Program-made: the position numbers and the translations under genes
Source of the DNA: Billgrantia antri
Lineage (GTDB): Bacteria > Pseudomonadota > Gammaproteobacteria > Pseudomonadales > Halomonadaceae
NCBI RefSeq assembly: GCF_019430905.1
Contig: NZ_JAHYCA010000004.1
Span: 1 to 64,000 of the forward strand
Direction of reading: 5' to 3'
Length of the DNA: 64,000 nucleotides
The notes under the pieces: model-generated
Databases searched by the model: none
What the model was told of the DNA's origin: nothing
What the model saw: the letters and a program-made list of their open reading frames with translations, nothing else
Part shown: in pieces, positions 7,680 to 17,094 of the stretch
Layout of the letters: each line of letters opens with the position of its first letter
How positions within the stretch are numbered: the first letter of the stretch is position 1

Positions 7680-9392
7680 CTATTCCGCAGGACGAGAGAG
7701 CTCGCGCCAGGCGGCGTAGGTGCTGAGGAACACCCGCCCGGTCATGTCATCGAGAAAGTCGCTGCACTTCAGGCGATCCATCACCGGCCCCTTGACCTCG
7801 GCCAGATGCAGGGTGACACGGGAATCTCGCAGGCGGGCGTTGATGGCATCGAGGCTCTCCAGTGCCGAAGCGTCGACGAGGTTGACCGCCGAGCAGATCA
7901 GCACCACATGCTCTAGTTCGGGACGCCTGGCCACCAGGTCGTAGACGGTATCCTCCAGGTAGCGGGCATTGGCGAAGTAGAGGCTTTCGTCGATACGCAG
8001 CAGCGCTACGTGGCCAGCAGTCTCGGTTTCGTGTCGTTCGACGTTGCGGAAGTGCTCGGTACCGGGAATACGACCCACCAAGGCACTGTGCGGCCGGCTG
8101 GTGCGGTAGAGGAACAGTCCGATGGAGAGTGCGACGCCGCTGATGATGCCAGCCTCGACGCCTTCCACCAGGGTCAGCAGGATGGTGATGGCCATGGCCG
8201 AGAAATCGCTGCGCGAGTAGCGCCAGGTACGACGAATCATGGAGACGTCGATCAGGCTCAGAATCGACACGGTGATCGTGGCTGCCAGGGTGGCAATGGG
8301 AAGGTGATGGAGCGCAGGGGTAAGAAACAGCGTCACGGCGCCGATGCCGAGTGCAGCGAACAGTCCGGCCAGGGGAGTCTGCGCTCCGGCATCGTAATTG
8401 ATCACTGTGCGTGTCAGGCCCCCGGATACCGGCATTCCTGCGGAAAAGGCGGAGATGATGTTGGCGCCCCCCAGACCGACCAGCTCCTGGTTGGGCGAGA
8501 TGCGTTCGCGCCGGCGTGCGGCGAGCATTTGACCCATGGAGACCGACTCGACGAAGCCCACCACGCTGATCAATAGGGCCGGCACCAGGAGCGCCTGCCA
8601 GAGGTCTGCATCGAAACCGGGCAGGGTGAAGGGCGGTAGACCCTGGGGGATATCGCCGATGACTGCGACGCCGGCATCGGCCAGCTCGAAATGCAGGCTG
8701 AGCAGCGTGGTCGCGATCACAGCTAGGACCGGGCCCGCACGGGTGATCAGATCGGCCAGGGTTCTGGAAAGACCGATGCGGCGCAGCGCCGGCCTTCCGT
8801 ACTGGCGCAGCAGCAGCAGGAACAGCAGGGTGCCGATACCGGTGGCCAGCGTCTGCAGGTGGGCGTCGGGCAGTCGTAGGGCAAGCTGCATCAGCCTGGG
8901 CAACAGCTCTCGGGCTTGGAGTTCGATGCCAAGCAGGTAGCCCACCTGGCTAGCGGCAATGAGGAAACCCGATGCGGTAAGAAAGCCGGCGATCACGGGG
9001 TGGCTCAAGAAGTTGGCCACGAAGCCCATGCGCAGCAGGCCCATGAGGAGCAGCATAAGCCCTGAGAGCAGCGACAGTATCAGCGCTGCCTGCAAGTATT
9101 CAGGCGTACCCGGGGAAGCGACACCCGAGAGTGCCGCGCCGGTCATCAACGCGATGATCGCCACCGGCCCCACGGCCAGGGTCCGGCTGGTGCCCAGCAG
9201 GGCATAGGCGATGGCCGGCAACAGGCTGGCATAGAGCCCCACCACCGCAGGCAGACCGGCCAGCACGGCGTAGGCCAGCGACTGGGGGATCACCATGACG
9301 GTGACGATCAGTCCCGCCAGCACATCGGCACCGCCCAGGCGGCGATTGTAGTGGGGCAGCCAGGTGAGGATCGGCAGGTAGCGTCTGAGCAT
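7680..9392 (-). CDS. SulP family anion transporter with STAS domain
   Basis: 570-residue SLC26/SulP permease. Residues about 10-400 form the membrane domain ('VIPQSLAYAVLAGLPAVVGL', 'ALLGTSRTLAVGPVAIIALM', 'SVVGFVESVSMGQMLAARRR', 'LVGLGGANIISAFSAGMPVS'). Residues about 440-560 are a cytoplasmic STAS domain with 'LLRIDESLYFANARYLED'. The family transports sulfate, bicarbonate or dicarboxylates; sulfate is plausible because the divergent neighbour metY assimilates sulfide, but this is inference. ATG 9392. Confidence 0.9.
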   Translation of the reverse strand: MLRRYLPILTWLPHYNRRLGGADVLAGLIVTVMVIPQSLAYAVLAGLPAVVGLYASLLPAIAYALLGTSRTLAVGPVAIIALMTGAALSGVASPGTPEYLQAALILSLLSGLMLLLMGLLRMGFVANFLSHPVIAGFLTASGFLIAASQVGYLLGIELQARELLPRLMQLALRLPDAHLQTLATGIGTLLFLLLLRQYGRPALRRIGLSRTLADLITRAGPVLAVIATTLLSLHFELADAGVAVIGDIPQGLPPFTLPGFDADLWQALLVPALLISVVGFVESVSMGQMLAARRRERISPNQELVGLGGANIISAFSAGMPVSGGLTRTVINYDAGAQTPLAGLFAALGIGAVTLFLTPALHHLPIATLAATITVSILSLIDVSMIRRTWRYSRSDFSAMAITILLTLVEGVEAGIISGVALSIGLFLYRTSRPHSALVGRIPGTEHFRNVERHETETAGHVALLRIDESLYFANARYLEDTVYDLVARRPELEHVVLICSAVNLVDASALESLDAINARLRDSRVTLHLAEVKGPVMDRLKCSDFLDDMTGRVFLSTYAAWRELSRPAE

Positions 9393-9513
9393 CCCTTCTC
9401 TTAGTGTCAGGGGCTTGGGAACACCAGACTAAACGATATTGGTGGTCGAGTTCAGTGTTGGTTAGCATCTGGTTAAATACACCGCACAACGACAGTTCAC
9501 CACAGGACACGCC

Positions 9514-10788
9514 ATGAAACCCGAAACTATCGCTCTGCATCACGGCTATGCGCCAGACGACCAGCACTCCGTGGCCGTGCCGATCCATCAGACCACTTCG
9601 TTCTCCTTCGACAGCGCCCAGCATGCGGCCGACCTGTTCGACCTCAAGGTCGAGGGCAATATCTATTCGCGCATCATGAACCCCACTTGTGCCGTACTGG
9701 AACAGCGCATTGCTGCGCTGGAGGGCGGAATCGCCGGACTGGCGGTGGCGTCGGGCATGGCGGCGATCACCTACGCGATTCAGACCATCGCCGAGGCTGG
9801 CGACAACATCGTCTCGATCAGTGAGCTGTACGGTGGCACCTACAACCTCTTTGCTCATACCCTGCCACGGCAGGGGATTCAGGTGCGCTTTGCCGACAAG
9901 GACGATATCGCCGGTATCGAGTCGCTGATCGACGCACGTACCAAGGCCGTTTTCTGCGAGAGCGTGGGCAACCCCTCCGGCAGCGTGGTCGACATGGAAA
10001 GGCTGGCTGAGGTCGCCCATCGCCACGGCGTTCCCGTGATCGTCGACAATACCGTGCCCACGCCTTTCCTTTGGCGCCCCATCGAACACGGTGCCGATAT
10101 CGTCATCCACTCCGCGACCAAGTACATCGGCGGCCATGGCACCACGATCGGCGGTGTGATCGTCGATTCCGGCAAATTCCCCTGGGCCGAGCATTCGCAG
10201 CGCTTCCCGCTGCTCAACGAGCCGGATGTCTCCTACCATGGGGTGAGCTACACCCGCGACGTGGGCGAGGCGGCCTTCATCGCGCGGGCGAGAGTCGTAC
10301 CGTTGCGCAATACCGGAGCGGCGCTCTCGGCACAGGCTGCGTGGAACCTGCTGCAGGGGCTGGAAACGCTGTCGCTACGCATCGAGCGGATCTGCGCCAA
10401 CGCCCAGCGGGTGGCCGAGTACCTCGAAGGACACCAGGCGGTGACCTGGGTCCAGTACGCCGGACTGGCGAACCATAAGGATCATGAGCTTGCCCAGCGT
10501 TATATGAACGGTCGCGCTTCGGGCATTCTCAGTTTCGGCATTCAGGGTGGCCGCGAGGCGGGCGCGCGTTTCTACGATGCCTTGGGCATGATTTTGCGCC
10601 TGGTCAATATTGGTGACGCCAAGACCTGCTCGTCGATCCCGGCTTCGACCACCCACCGTCAGCTCAACGATGAGGAACTCGTCGCCGCCGGTGTGTCTCC
10701 CGACATGGTACGCCTGTCCATCGGTATCGAGCACGTCGACGATATCATCGCGGACCTGGAGCAGGCCCTCGCCGCCAGCCAGGCCTGA
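9514..10788 (+). CDS. metY: O-acetylhomoserine sulfhydrylase (PLP-dependent Cys/Met metabolism enzyme)
   Basis: 424 residues, the usual MetY length. Opens 'MKPETIALHHGYAPDDQHSV' and 'VPIHQTTSFSFDSAQHAADL', typical of O-acetylhomoserine sulfhydrylases. The PLP-binding lysine lies in 'IHSATKYIGGHGTTIGGVIV'; 'GDAKTCSSIPASTTHRQL' supplies the C-terminal substrate-binding arginine region. It makes homocysteine from O-acetylhomoserine and sulfide in the cytoplasm. Transcribed alone, divergent from the SulP gene. Substrate choice within the family is the only doubt. Confidence 0.92.
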   Translation: MKPETIALHHGYAPDDQHSVAVPIHQTTSFSFDSAQHAADLFDLKVEGNIYSRIMNPTCAVLEQRIAALEGGIAGLAVASGMAAITYAIQTIAEAGDNIVSISELYGGTYNLFAHTLPRQGIQVRFADKDDIAGIESLIDARTKAVFCESVGNPSGSVVDMERLAEVAHRHGVPVIVDNTVPTPFLWRPIEHGADIVIHSATKYIGGHGTTIGGVIVDSGKFPWAEHSQRFPLLNEPDVSYHGVSYTRDVGEAAFIARARVVPLRNTGAALSAQAAWNLLQGLETLSLRIERICANAQRVAEYLEGHQAVTWVQYAGLANHKDHELAQRYMNGRASGILSFGIQGGREAGARFYDALGMILRLVNIGDAKTCSSIPASTTHRQLNDEELVAAGVSPDMVRLSIGIEHVDDIIADLEQALAASQA

Positions 10789-10933
10789 CGCCGTGCGGTG
10801 CGAGACGCCCGGCGTGTAGCACTGCAACGACCGGTATCGAAACGGGCATAAAGAGGAACTATCGGCCAACCGAGAGAGCACTTTAGTAGCGCTTTGGTCT
10901 GTCAGGCGAAAGTGGTGGTGCAGATACCGCTTA

Positions 10934-10945
10934 CTTAACGTTAAG
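10934..10945. promoter_or_regulatory. perfect 12-bp palindrome upstream of the chemotaxis receptor
   Basis: CTTAACGTTAAG lies 34 bases upstream of the receptor ATG, in a locally AT-rich stretch followed by TAACAT, which could be a -10. It may be an operator; the binding protein is unknown. Confidence 0.4.
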
Positions 10946-10979
10946 CTCGGATAACATCTATAACAAAGAGACGACACGC

Positions 10980-12572
10980 ATGCGGATACTGATGCTCCTG
11001 CTGGTCGCGGTTGCACTTGCCGCCGGCTTTTTGATCGGCTACCGCGGCGGCGCCGAATGGCAGGCGCTCCTCTCGGTGGGGCTGGCATCGGCGGCGGGTG
11101 CCATGCTCGCGCTGAGTGGGTTGGCCGCAATTCACCGCGCAGGTGCCGATTCGTTGGCCAACGATCGTTTCCATGTCTGGCTTCCCGTTTCCCGCGACTA
11201 TCTCTCCCTGCGGCGGATGGCGCACGGCTTGATCCAGCAGGCCAGCACCACGGCCATCGCCTCTGCCGAGGTCTCGCATCACGCCGATCGCATGGACCAG
11301 CGCCTGGAGCGGCAGGAGCAGACCGTGCGCGAAGCCTCGTCGAGCATGGCGGCGATCACTTCGGCCATCGAGCAGGTGGCCGCGAGCGCTGCCAACGTAG
11401 CCACACTGGCCAGTCGCTCGCGTGATGCCAGCCATGTCAGCCGCGAGTCGCTCGGGCAGGTCATCGACGAGATGCAGGCACTGGCCGAGCGTTCCGAGGA
11501 GGCGCTGGAACTGCTCAACATGTTGAGCCAGAAGGCTGACAGCGTGCGCCACGTCACCTCGCTGATCGAAGAGATCGCCGAGCAGACCAACCTGCTTTCG
11601 CTCAATGCCTCGATCGAGGCTGCCCGGGCCGGCGAGCATGGGCGCGGCTTCGCGGTCGTTGCCGGTGAGGTGCGTCAGCTCGCCGGGCGCACCGCCGATG
11701 CCACGCGCAACGTCGAGGCGCTGGTTGGTGATATCGGCGATAGCAGTCACCGCGTGGTCGATACCATCGGTCACCTGATGCAGCGTGTAGGCGACCGGGC
11801 CAAGGAGATGAGCAAGGTCGGCGAGCAGCTGACCGAGATGACCGGTCACTTCGATCAAGTGGAAGGCGAGATTCGTTCGATCGCCGAGGCCATGGAGGAT
11901 ACCAACCGACACTCGCAGCGCGTGGCCGGAACGTTGGGCACGCTGGAGGAAGATGCCGAGCAGGGCAATCGCGATATGCACGGTCTGGCGAGCCAGGCGC
12001 GCGCGCTGATGGCCGGTGCCGAGGCGGTCGACGCGGCTCTCGCTCAACAGCGCCTCGAAGGTCGCCATCAACAGGTGTTCGAGGCGGCGCGGCAGGCCGC
12101 CGCCAAGATCGGTGCGTTGCTCGAATCAGCCATCAAGCGCGGCGAGCTCGATGAGCAGGCGCTGTTTCATGCCCAGTACACGCCGATTCCCGGCACCAAT
12201 CCACAGCAGTACGAGACCGGTTTCGTCGGTTATACGGATGAGAACTTCCCGGCGATTCAGGAGCCGCTGCTCGAGCGCCTGGGCGTTGCCTATGCCATCG
12301 GTATCGATCGACGCGGCTACATCCCCACCCACAATGTGCAGAGCAGCCGCCCCCCGACCGGCGACTATGACCACGACCTCAAGTTCTGTCGCAACCGGCG
12401 GATCTACGAGGACACTACCGGTCAGCGCTGCGGTACCCATGAGCAGACCCTGCTGCTGCAGACCTACAAGCGCGATACCGGCGAGGTCATGCACGATCTG
12501 TCGGTGCCGATCTACGTTGACGGCAAGCACTGGGGCGGTTTCCGGGTCGGCTACAAGCCGGAAACCGCCTGA
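10980..12572 (+). CDS. methyl-accepting chemotaxis protein with C-terminal cytoplasmic sensor
   Basis: 530 residues. Two N-terminal hydrophobic segments (about 3-22 and 30-52) anchor it with almost no periplasmic loop. The coiled-coil signalling domain has the hairpin tip '[20 protein letters not shown]' followed by '[20 protein letters not shown]' near residues 198-235. After the coiled coil, residues about 380-527 form a soluble domain ('[20 protein letters not shown]', '[20 protein letters not shown]', '[20 protein letters not shown]') resembling a Cache-like sensor placed at the C-terminus. It should signal through CheW/CheA. The ligand is unknown. Convergent with rarD. Confidence 0.88.
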   Translation: MRILMLLLVAVALAAGFLIGYRGGAEWQALLSVGLASAAGAMLALSGLAAIHRAGADSLANDRFHVWLPVSRDYLSLRRMAHGLIQQASTTAIASAEVSHHADRMDQRLERQEQTVREASSSMAAITSAIEQVAASAANVATLASRSRDASHVSRESLGQVIDEMQALAERSEEALELLNMLSQKADSVRHVTSLIEEIAEQTNLLSLNASIEAARAGEHGRGFAVVAGEVRQLAGRTADATRNVEALVGDIGDSSHRVVDTIGHLMQRVGDRAKEMSKVGEQLTEMTGHFDQVEGEIRSIAEAMEDTNRHSQRVAGTLGTLEEDAEQGNRDMHGLASQARALMAGAEAVDAALAQQRLEGRHQQVFEAARQAAAKIGALLESAIKRGELDEQALFHAQYTPIPGTNPQQYETGFVGYTDENFPAIQEPLLERLGVAYAIGIDRRGYIPTHNVQSSRPPTGDYDHDLKFCRNRRIYEDTTGQRCGTHEQTLLLQTYKRDTGEVMHDLSVPIYVDGKHWGGFRVGYKPETA

Positions 12573-12590
12573 GTTAACCCATTCCCCTGA

Positions 12591-13529
12591 TTAGCTCCGC
12601 TCCCCCTCTTGAAGCGTACCGGCCGGTGCCAGGGGGGAGCGCGGCCGGCTGCTCCAGGCCGACCAGGAGTAGAGCGCCAGACTGGCCCAGATCAGCAGGA
12701 AGGTGGCGAGCTGGACCAGCGAGAGCGGCTCACGAAAGACCAGCAGGGCGATAAAGAACTGAATGGTGGGGTTGAGGTACATCAAAAAGCCCAGAGTGGC
12801 GAGACGCAGGCGCCGGGCCGCACCGGCGAAAGCCAGCAAGGGCAGGGCGGTAATCACCCCGCTCGCTACCAGCAGCAGTGTAATACGAGGCGCGCTCAAG
12901 AAATGGGAGAGTTCGCTGGCACTGAGCCAGGCGAGCGCCAACAGCCCCAGGGGCAGCAACAATAGGGTCTCTACGAAGAGTCCTGAAAGACCGTCGAGTG
13001 GCACCTGCTTGCGCAGCAGTCCATAGGTGCCGAAGCTCAATGCCAGCGTCAGGCTGATCCACGGCAACTCACCGAGCAGCACCAGTTGGATGGCGATGGC
13101 GATACCCGCAAGCACCACGGCGATGCGCTGCAGCCCGGCCATCGCCTCGCGCAGGATCAGCATGCCCAGCGCGACGTTTACCAGCGGAGTGAGAAAGTAG
13201 CCCAGGCTGGCCTGGAAGACCTGACGGGTTTCCACCGCATAGATGTAGAGCCCCCAGTTGATGGCGATCAGCAGGGCACAGCCGAGCACCCGTCCCAGGC
13301 GTCGAGGTTCGGCCAGTGCCTTGCGAATGGGGCTCCAGCGCTTGAGCAGCGTGACCAGCCCGACCAGGAACAGGCACGACCAGATGATGCGGTGGATTAG
13401 GACCTCGAAGGCAGGAACGCCCTCGAACAGGGCAAAAAACAGCGGGAAGCAGCCCCACATGACATAGGCAGCCAAGCCGAAACCGACTCCACGGGTGACT
13501 TCGCGATCATACGGGGAGGACAAACGCAT
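12591..13529 (-). CDS. rarD: RarD-type EamA family permease
   Basis: 312 residues with about ten hydrophobic segments. The opening 'GVGFGLAAYVMWGCFPLFFA' and 'EVLIHRIIWSCLFLVGLVTL' are typical of RarD. 'NWGLYIYAVETRQVFQASLG' and 'LGYFLTPLVNVALGMLILRE' match the EamA repeats. The start at 13529 (MRLSSPYDREV) is chosen because the family sequence begins just after it; upstream in-frame sequence is unrelated. Role as a drug/metabolite exporter is inferred from family; the substrate is unknown. Confidence 0.88.
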   Translation of the reverse strand: MRLSSPYDREVTRGVGFGLAAYVMWGCFPLFFALFEGVPAFEVLIHRIIWSCLFLVGLVTLLKRWSPIRKALAEPRRLGRVLGCALLIAINWGLYIYAVETRQVFQASLGYFLTPLVNVALGMLILREAMAGLQRIAVVLAGIAIAIQLVLLGELPWISLTLALSFGTYGLLRKQVPLDGLSGLFVETLLLLPLGLLALAWLSASELSHFLSAPRITLLLVASGVITALPLLAFAGAARRLRLATLGFLMYLNPTIQFFIALLVFREPLSLVQLATFLLIWASLALYSWSAWSSRPRSPLAPAGTLQEGERS

Positions 13530-13689
13530 GCTGGTTTCTCTGCAGGAAAGAAGGCTATAACTTAGCAGCCTATTGGAAGCATCTCTACGTCCCCAGGCGC
13601 TGCTGAGGGCTGAGTGCCGTGTCGGGCTGACGTCGTCGCTGGCCTGAGTTAGGCTGAAGCGATAGACGAGACTCCGCAAAGGAACCAAC

Positions 13690-14505
13690 ATGAGCGATTT
13701 GCGTACGACCCTGGTGCAGTGCGACCTGCGCTGGGAAGATCCCGAAGCCAATTGCCGCATGCTGGAAGAGCAGCTTGGCGATCTCGATGGCGGCAATACC
13801 GATCTCATAGTGCTGCCAGAGATGTTCTCCACCGGCTTTACCATGAATTCGCGCGAAATGGCCGAACCCATGGCGCAGAGCCGGGCGACAGCCTGGCTCT
13901 GCGAGCAGGCCAGCAAGCGCAACTGTGTCGTGACCGGCAGCGTAGCGATCGTCGAAGAGGGCCAATACTACAACCGGTTGGTGTGGGCGCGCCCGGACGG
14001 CAGTGTTGTCAGTTATGACAAGCGCCACCTGTTCCGCATGGCCGGGGAGCACGAGCGCTACTCCATGGGGCACGACCGTGTGATCGTGACGCTCAAGGGC
14101 TTTCGCATTCTGCTCAGCGTTTGCTATGACCTGCGCTTTCCGGTGTGGCTGCGCCAGAGTCCCGAGCCCGGCGAACACTTCGAGTACGACGCCTTGCTGT
14201 GCGTGGCCAATTGGCCGGCGCCGCGTCGCCATCCATGGCGCATCCTGTTGCAGGCGCGGGCGATCGAGAATTTATGTCCGGTCATCGGTGTCAACCGTGT
14301 CGGCGAGGATGCCAACGGCATGCGCTATGCCGGCGATTCCATGCTGGTCGACTTCAAGGGCGAGGCAATCATCGACGAGCCGCGCGATACCGCGTTCATC
14401 AAGACAGCCACGCTGTCCCGCGATGAGCTCGACGCCTTCCGTGAGAAGTTTCCCGCCTGGCGTGATGCCGATCACTTCTCGCTGGCCGACGGGGTGGGAT
14501 TCTGA
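13690..14505 (+). CDS. nitrilase-family amidohydrolase, omega-amidase (YafV) type
   Basis: 271 residues. The nitrilase Glu-Lys-Cys triad is visible: Glu in 'LIVLPEMFSTGFTMN', Lys in 'YDKRHLFRMAGEHERYSMG', Cys in 'ILLSVCYDLRFPVWLRQ'. 'GFTMN' and 'AGEHERY' are typical of omega-amidases, which hydrolyse 2-oxoglutaramate or 2-oxosuccinamate in metabolite repair and methionine salvage. It overlaps the next gene by one base (TGATG), so the two are cotranscribed. Confidence 0.88.
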   Translation: MSDLRTTLVQCDLRWEDPEANCRMLEEQLGDLDGGNTDLIVLPEMFSTGFTMNSREMAEPMAQSRATAWLCEQASKRNCVVTGSVAIVEEGQYYNRLVWARPDGSVVSYDKRHLFRMAGEHERYSMGHDRVIVTLKGFRILLSVCYDLRFPVWLRQSPEPGEHFEYDALLCVANWPAPRRHPWRILLQARAIENLCPVIGVNRVGEDANGMRYAGDSMLVDFKGEAIIDEPRDTAFIKTATLSRDELDAFREKFPAWRDADHFSLADGVGF

Positions 14506-15206
14506 TGCGCCTGGATCGCTTCCTGGCGGAGACTACCGATCTTACCCGCAGCCTGGCCAAGAAGGCGCTGCATCGAGGTGAAGTGAGCGTCAACGGTGTC
14601 GTGGTTAAACAGCCGGCCACTCACGTTGGCGACGAAGATCGGGTCGAATGGGACGGCCAGCCGTTGGCATTGGTCGGATTGCGCTACGTGATGCTGAACA
14701 AGCCTGCTGACGTGGAGTGCAGCGCGCGGCGCGGACTCTATCCACGTGCGGTGGATCTCATCGATCTGCCCAGCGCTGAACGTCTGCAGACGGTGGGCCG
14801 ACTCGATGTCGATACCACTGGGTTGGTGCTGTTGACCGACGACGGCCAGTGGTCGCATAGGGTAACGTCGCCGCGACGGCGCTGCGCCAAGGTCTACCGC
14901 GCCGTGCTTGCCGAGCCGTTGGCGGGTGCCGCACTGGACGAGGCCGTCAGGCGCTTCGATGAAGGCATGCTGCTCGATGGTGAGGAGAAGCCCACGTTGC
15001 CGGCTCGGCTTGCCATGCTGGGCCCGTGCGAGGCCGAACTGATCCTGTACGAAGGGCGCTATCACCAGGTCAAGCGCATGTTCGCTGCCATCGGCAACCG
15101 GGTGACGGCGCTGCATCGTGAATCGGTGGGGCCCCTGGCATTGGGCACGCTTCCCATGGGGGAATGGCGTGAATTGAGTGATGCCGAGGTGGCCGAGTTC
15201 GCCTGA
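14505..15206 (+). CDS. rsuA: 16S rRNA pseudouridine(516) synthase
   Basis: 233 residues, close to E. coli RsuA. N-terminal S4 RNA-binding domain (about 1-60: 'RLDRFLAETTDLTRSLAKKA', 'VSVNGVVVK'), then the catalytic domain with the active Asp in 'VGRLDVDTTGLVLLTDDGQW', followed by 'SHRVTSPRRRCAKVYRAVL' and 'YHQVKRMFAAIGNRVTALHR'. It isomerises one uridine in helix 18 of 16S rRNA. The start overlaps the preceding stop by one base. The stop is one base away from the convergent GGDEF gene. Confidence 0.93.
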   Translation: MRLDRFLAETTDLTRSLAKKALHRGEVSVNGVVVKQPATHVGDEDRVEWDGQPLALVGLRYVMLNKPADVECSARRGLYPRAVDLIDLPSAERLQTVGRLDVDTTGLVLLTDDGQWSHRVTSPRRRCAKVYRAVLAEPLAGAALDEAVRRFDEGMLLDGEEKPTLPARLAMLGPCEAELILYEGRYHQVKRMFAAIGNRVTALHRESVGPLALGTLPMGEWRELSDAEVAEFA

Positions 15207-15207
15207 A

Positions 15208-16938
15208 TCAGGCGGAAGGCGCATAGGTTTCGCTGCGATCGCGACCGCAGTGCTTGGCCCGGTAGAGGGCCAGATCGGCCAGTCGGCACAGCTCGATCGG
15301 GTCATCGGCGTGTGCCGGATAGCTGGCGATTCCGCAGGAAAGGCTGACGCAGCCGAGCGCTTCGCCTCCATGCAGGAAGGACTGCTGGCGCATGGAATCC
15401 AGCAGGCGCTCGACGGCTTCGCCGGCCTGCTGTGCCGTGGCACCGGGCATGATCACCACGAATTCCTCACCACCCAGTCGGCAAACCACGTCGGCCTCTC
15501 GAAAATGCTCGCCGATCAACCTGGCGGTAGCTATAAGCACCGCGTCACCGGCGTCATGCCCATAGAGGTCATTGAAATGCTTGAAATGGTCGATGTCGAG
15601 CATGACCAGGGTCAGCGTCGTACCGCGCCTGGCGCAGGCTGCTTCATGAGCAAAAACCTCATCGAAATGGCGCCGGTTCTTCAAACCGGTCAGTGGATCC
15701 TGATAGGAGAAGGCACGCAATTGCTCGACCATGTGTTGCAGGTCCTGGGTGCGATCCGCCACCTGCTGCTCGAGGCGTTGATTCAGCTTTATCAGTTCGC
15801 GCTGGGTGAGGGTATAGTGCCGCAGCGAGATCGCCACGATGACCAGGCTGAAGCCCAGTGCCCCCAGGCTGACCGGAATCTGCTGCCACGGCAGCAGCCC
15901 ATGGGCAACCGCCATATCGAACAGCAGCAGCATCGCGAACAGGCCATAAGCGGCGATAACTACTCGCTGCTCGCCACTCAGCCACTTCCAGTGACCGACG
16001 ACGAGGGCGAACAGTATCGGCAAGCTCACGGTCAGCAGGACGTCATAGACGGGAAAGGTACTGGAAAGGTTGACGATACCGCTCAGGGCGAGGCTCAGGG
16101 ACAGAACCAGATAACCCAGATGCCATTGCCACAGCCGGCGAATCCAGCGGGAGAGTCGATGCGAAAACCAGGGTTCGAGCAACAGTCCGATGCCTACCGG
16201 AAGCGCATAGTAGCCCGCCGCCGCAAGATAATCCCACAATAACGGCATCGCCAGCAGTAACTGGCTGGCCTGTGTCTCGGCCAGGATCATCACGCCCGAT
16301 GCGAGCGAAAAGAGCCCCACACCGACAAAGGATTGGCGACGCTGGTGAAGTAATGCAAAGCATCCCGCCAACAGTGCGAGTAGTAGACAGAAGGCGCTGA
16401 CTACCAGATCGGCTGCGGAACGATTCAGGATCAGGGAGAAGAACTCGGGGCGGTCCATCAGACGAACTTCGCCCCAAAGACCGATGTCGGTGTAGTTGGA
16501 GTAGACCCGGAACGTCAATGGCTGACCGGCAAAGTCCTCGGGCAAGCTGATAACGTGCCATGGCCAGCCGACGAAAGGGCCCTCACCGCGGTCATCGAAG
16601 CTACCGTGTTGATAAATCAGTTCGGTGCCCAGATACGCCTGGGCGATAAGATCGATGCTGTAGATGTAGAGCACGGGATCCCGCCATTCACCGGAGGGCA
16701 GGGTAATACGGAACCACGCATGATGCTGTCCATCCCGATTGGGCGGGTTGGACGGGAAGTCTATGGCATGCCAAGCCGTCTCATCCTCCATGACCAGCCA
16801 TGCGGGTGTGCCATCCTCAAGTACAGGCGAGTCTCCCCAGCGGTACTCCCAACCACTATCGAGATCCAGTGACGCAGCCTTTACCAAGCCAGGTGACAGG
16901 GAGAACAAGACCAGCAACGGTAGGAAAAGGCAGCGCAT
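15208..16938 (-). CDS. membrane-bound diguanylate cyclase with 7TMR-DISM sensor
   Basis: 576 residues. Signal sequence 'MRCLFLPLLVLFSLSPGLVK', then a periplasmic beta-rich domain (about 20-170), seven hydrophobic segments (about 180-385), a short coiled coil ('INQRLEQQVADRTQDLQHMV') and a GGDEF domain. The active site is 'RLGGEEFVVIMPG' near residue 488; an inhibitory I-site RxxD (READ) sits five residues upstream. It probably makes cyclic di-GMP in response to an extracellular cue, with product feedback. Start 16938 has AGGAAA upstream and gives an intact signal peptide. Confidence 0.9.
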   Translation of the reverse strand: MRCLFLPLLVLFSLSPGLVKAASLDLDSGWEYRWGDSPVLEDGTPAWLVMEDETAWHAIDFPSNPPNRDGQHHAWFRITLPSGEWRDPVLYIYSIDLIAQAYLGTELIYQHGSFDDRGEGPFVGWPWHVISLPEDFAGQPLTFRVYSNYTDIGLWGEVRLMDRPEFFSLILNRSAADLVVSAFCLLLALLAGCFALLHQRRQSFVGVGLFSLASGVMILAETQASQLLLAMPLLWDYLAAAGYYALPVGIGLLLEPWFSHRLSRWIRRLWQWHLGYLVLSLSLALSGIVNLSSTFPVYDVLLTVSLPILFALVVGHWKWLSGEQRVVIAAYGLFAMLLLFDMAVAHGLLPWQQIPVSLGALGFSLVIVAISLRHYTLTQRELIKLNQRLEQQVADRTQDLQHMVEQLRAFSYQDPLTGLKNRRHFDEVFAHEAACARRGTTLTLVMLDIDHFKHFNDLYGHDAGDAVLIATARLIGEHFREADVVCRLGGEEFVVIMPGATAQQAGEAVERLLDSMRQQSFLHGGEALGCVSLSCGIASYPAHADDPIELCRLADLALYRAKHCGRDRSETYAPSA

Positions 16939-17094
16939 GGATGGCGTTTCCTGTGTTCCCGACGGGCGTGACACCCTAGTATAAGGCAAAGGTAAAGGCA
17001 GGGCGCGTTCAGTATCGTTAGTCTATAAGGTATTATACCGTTATCTTTTTGACGCCTAATACTATTTCCTAATACGGTGGATCTACATTATTGA

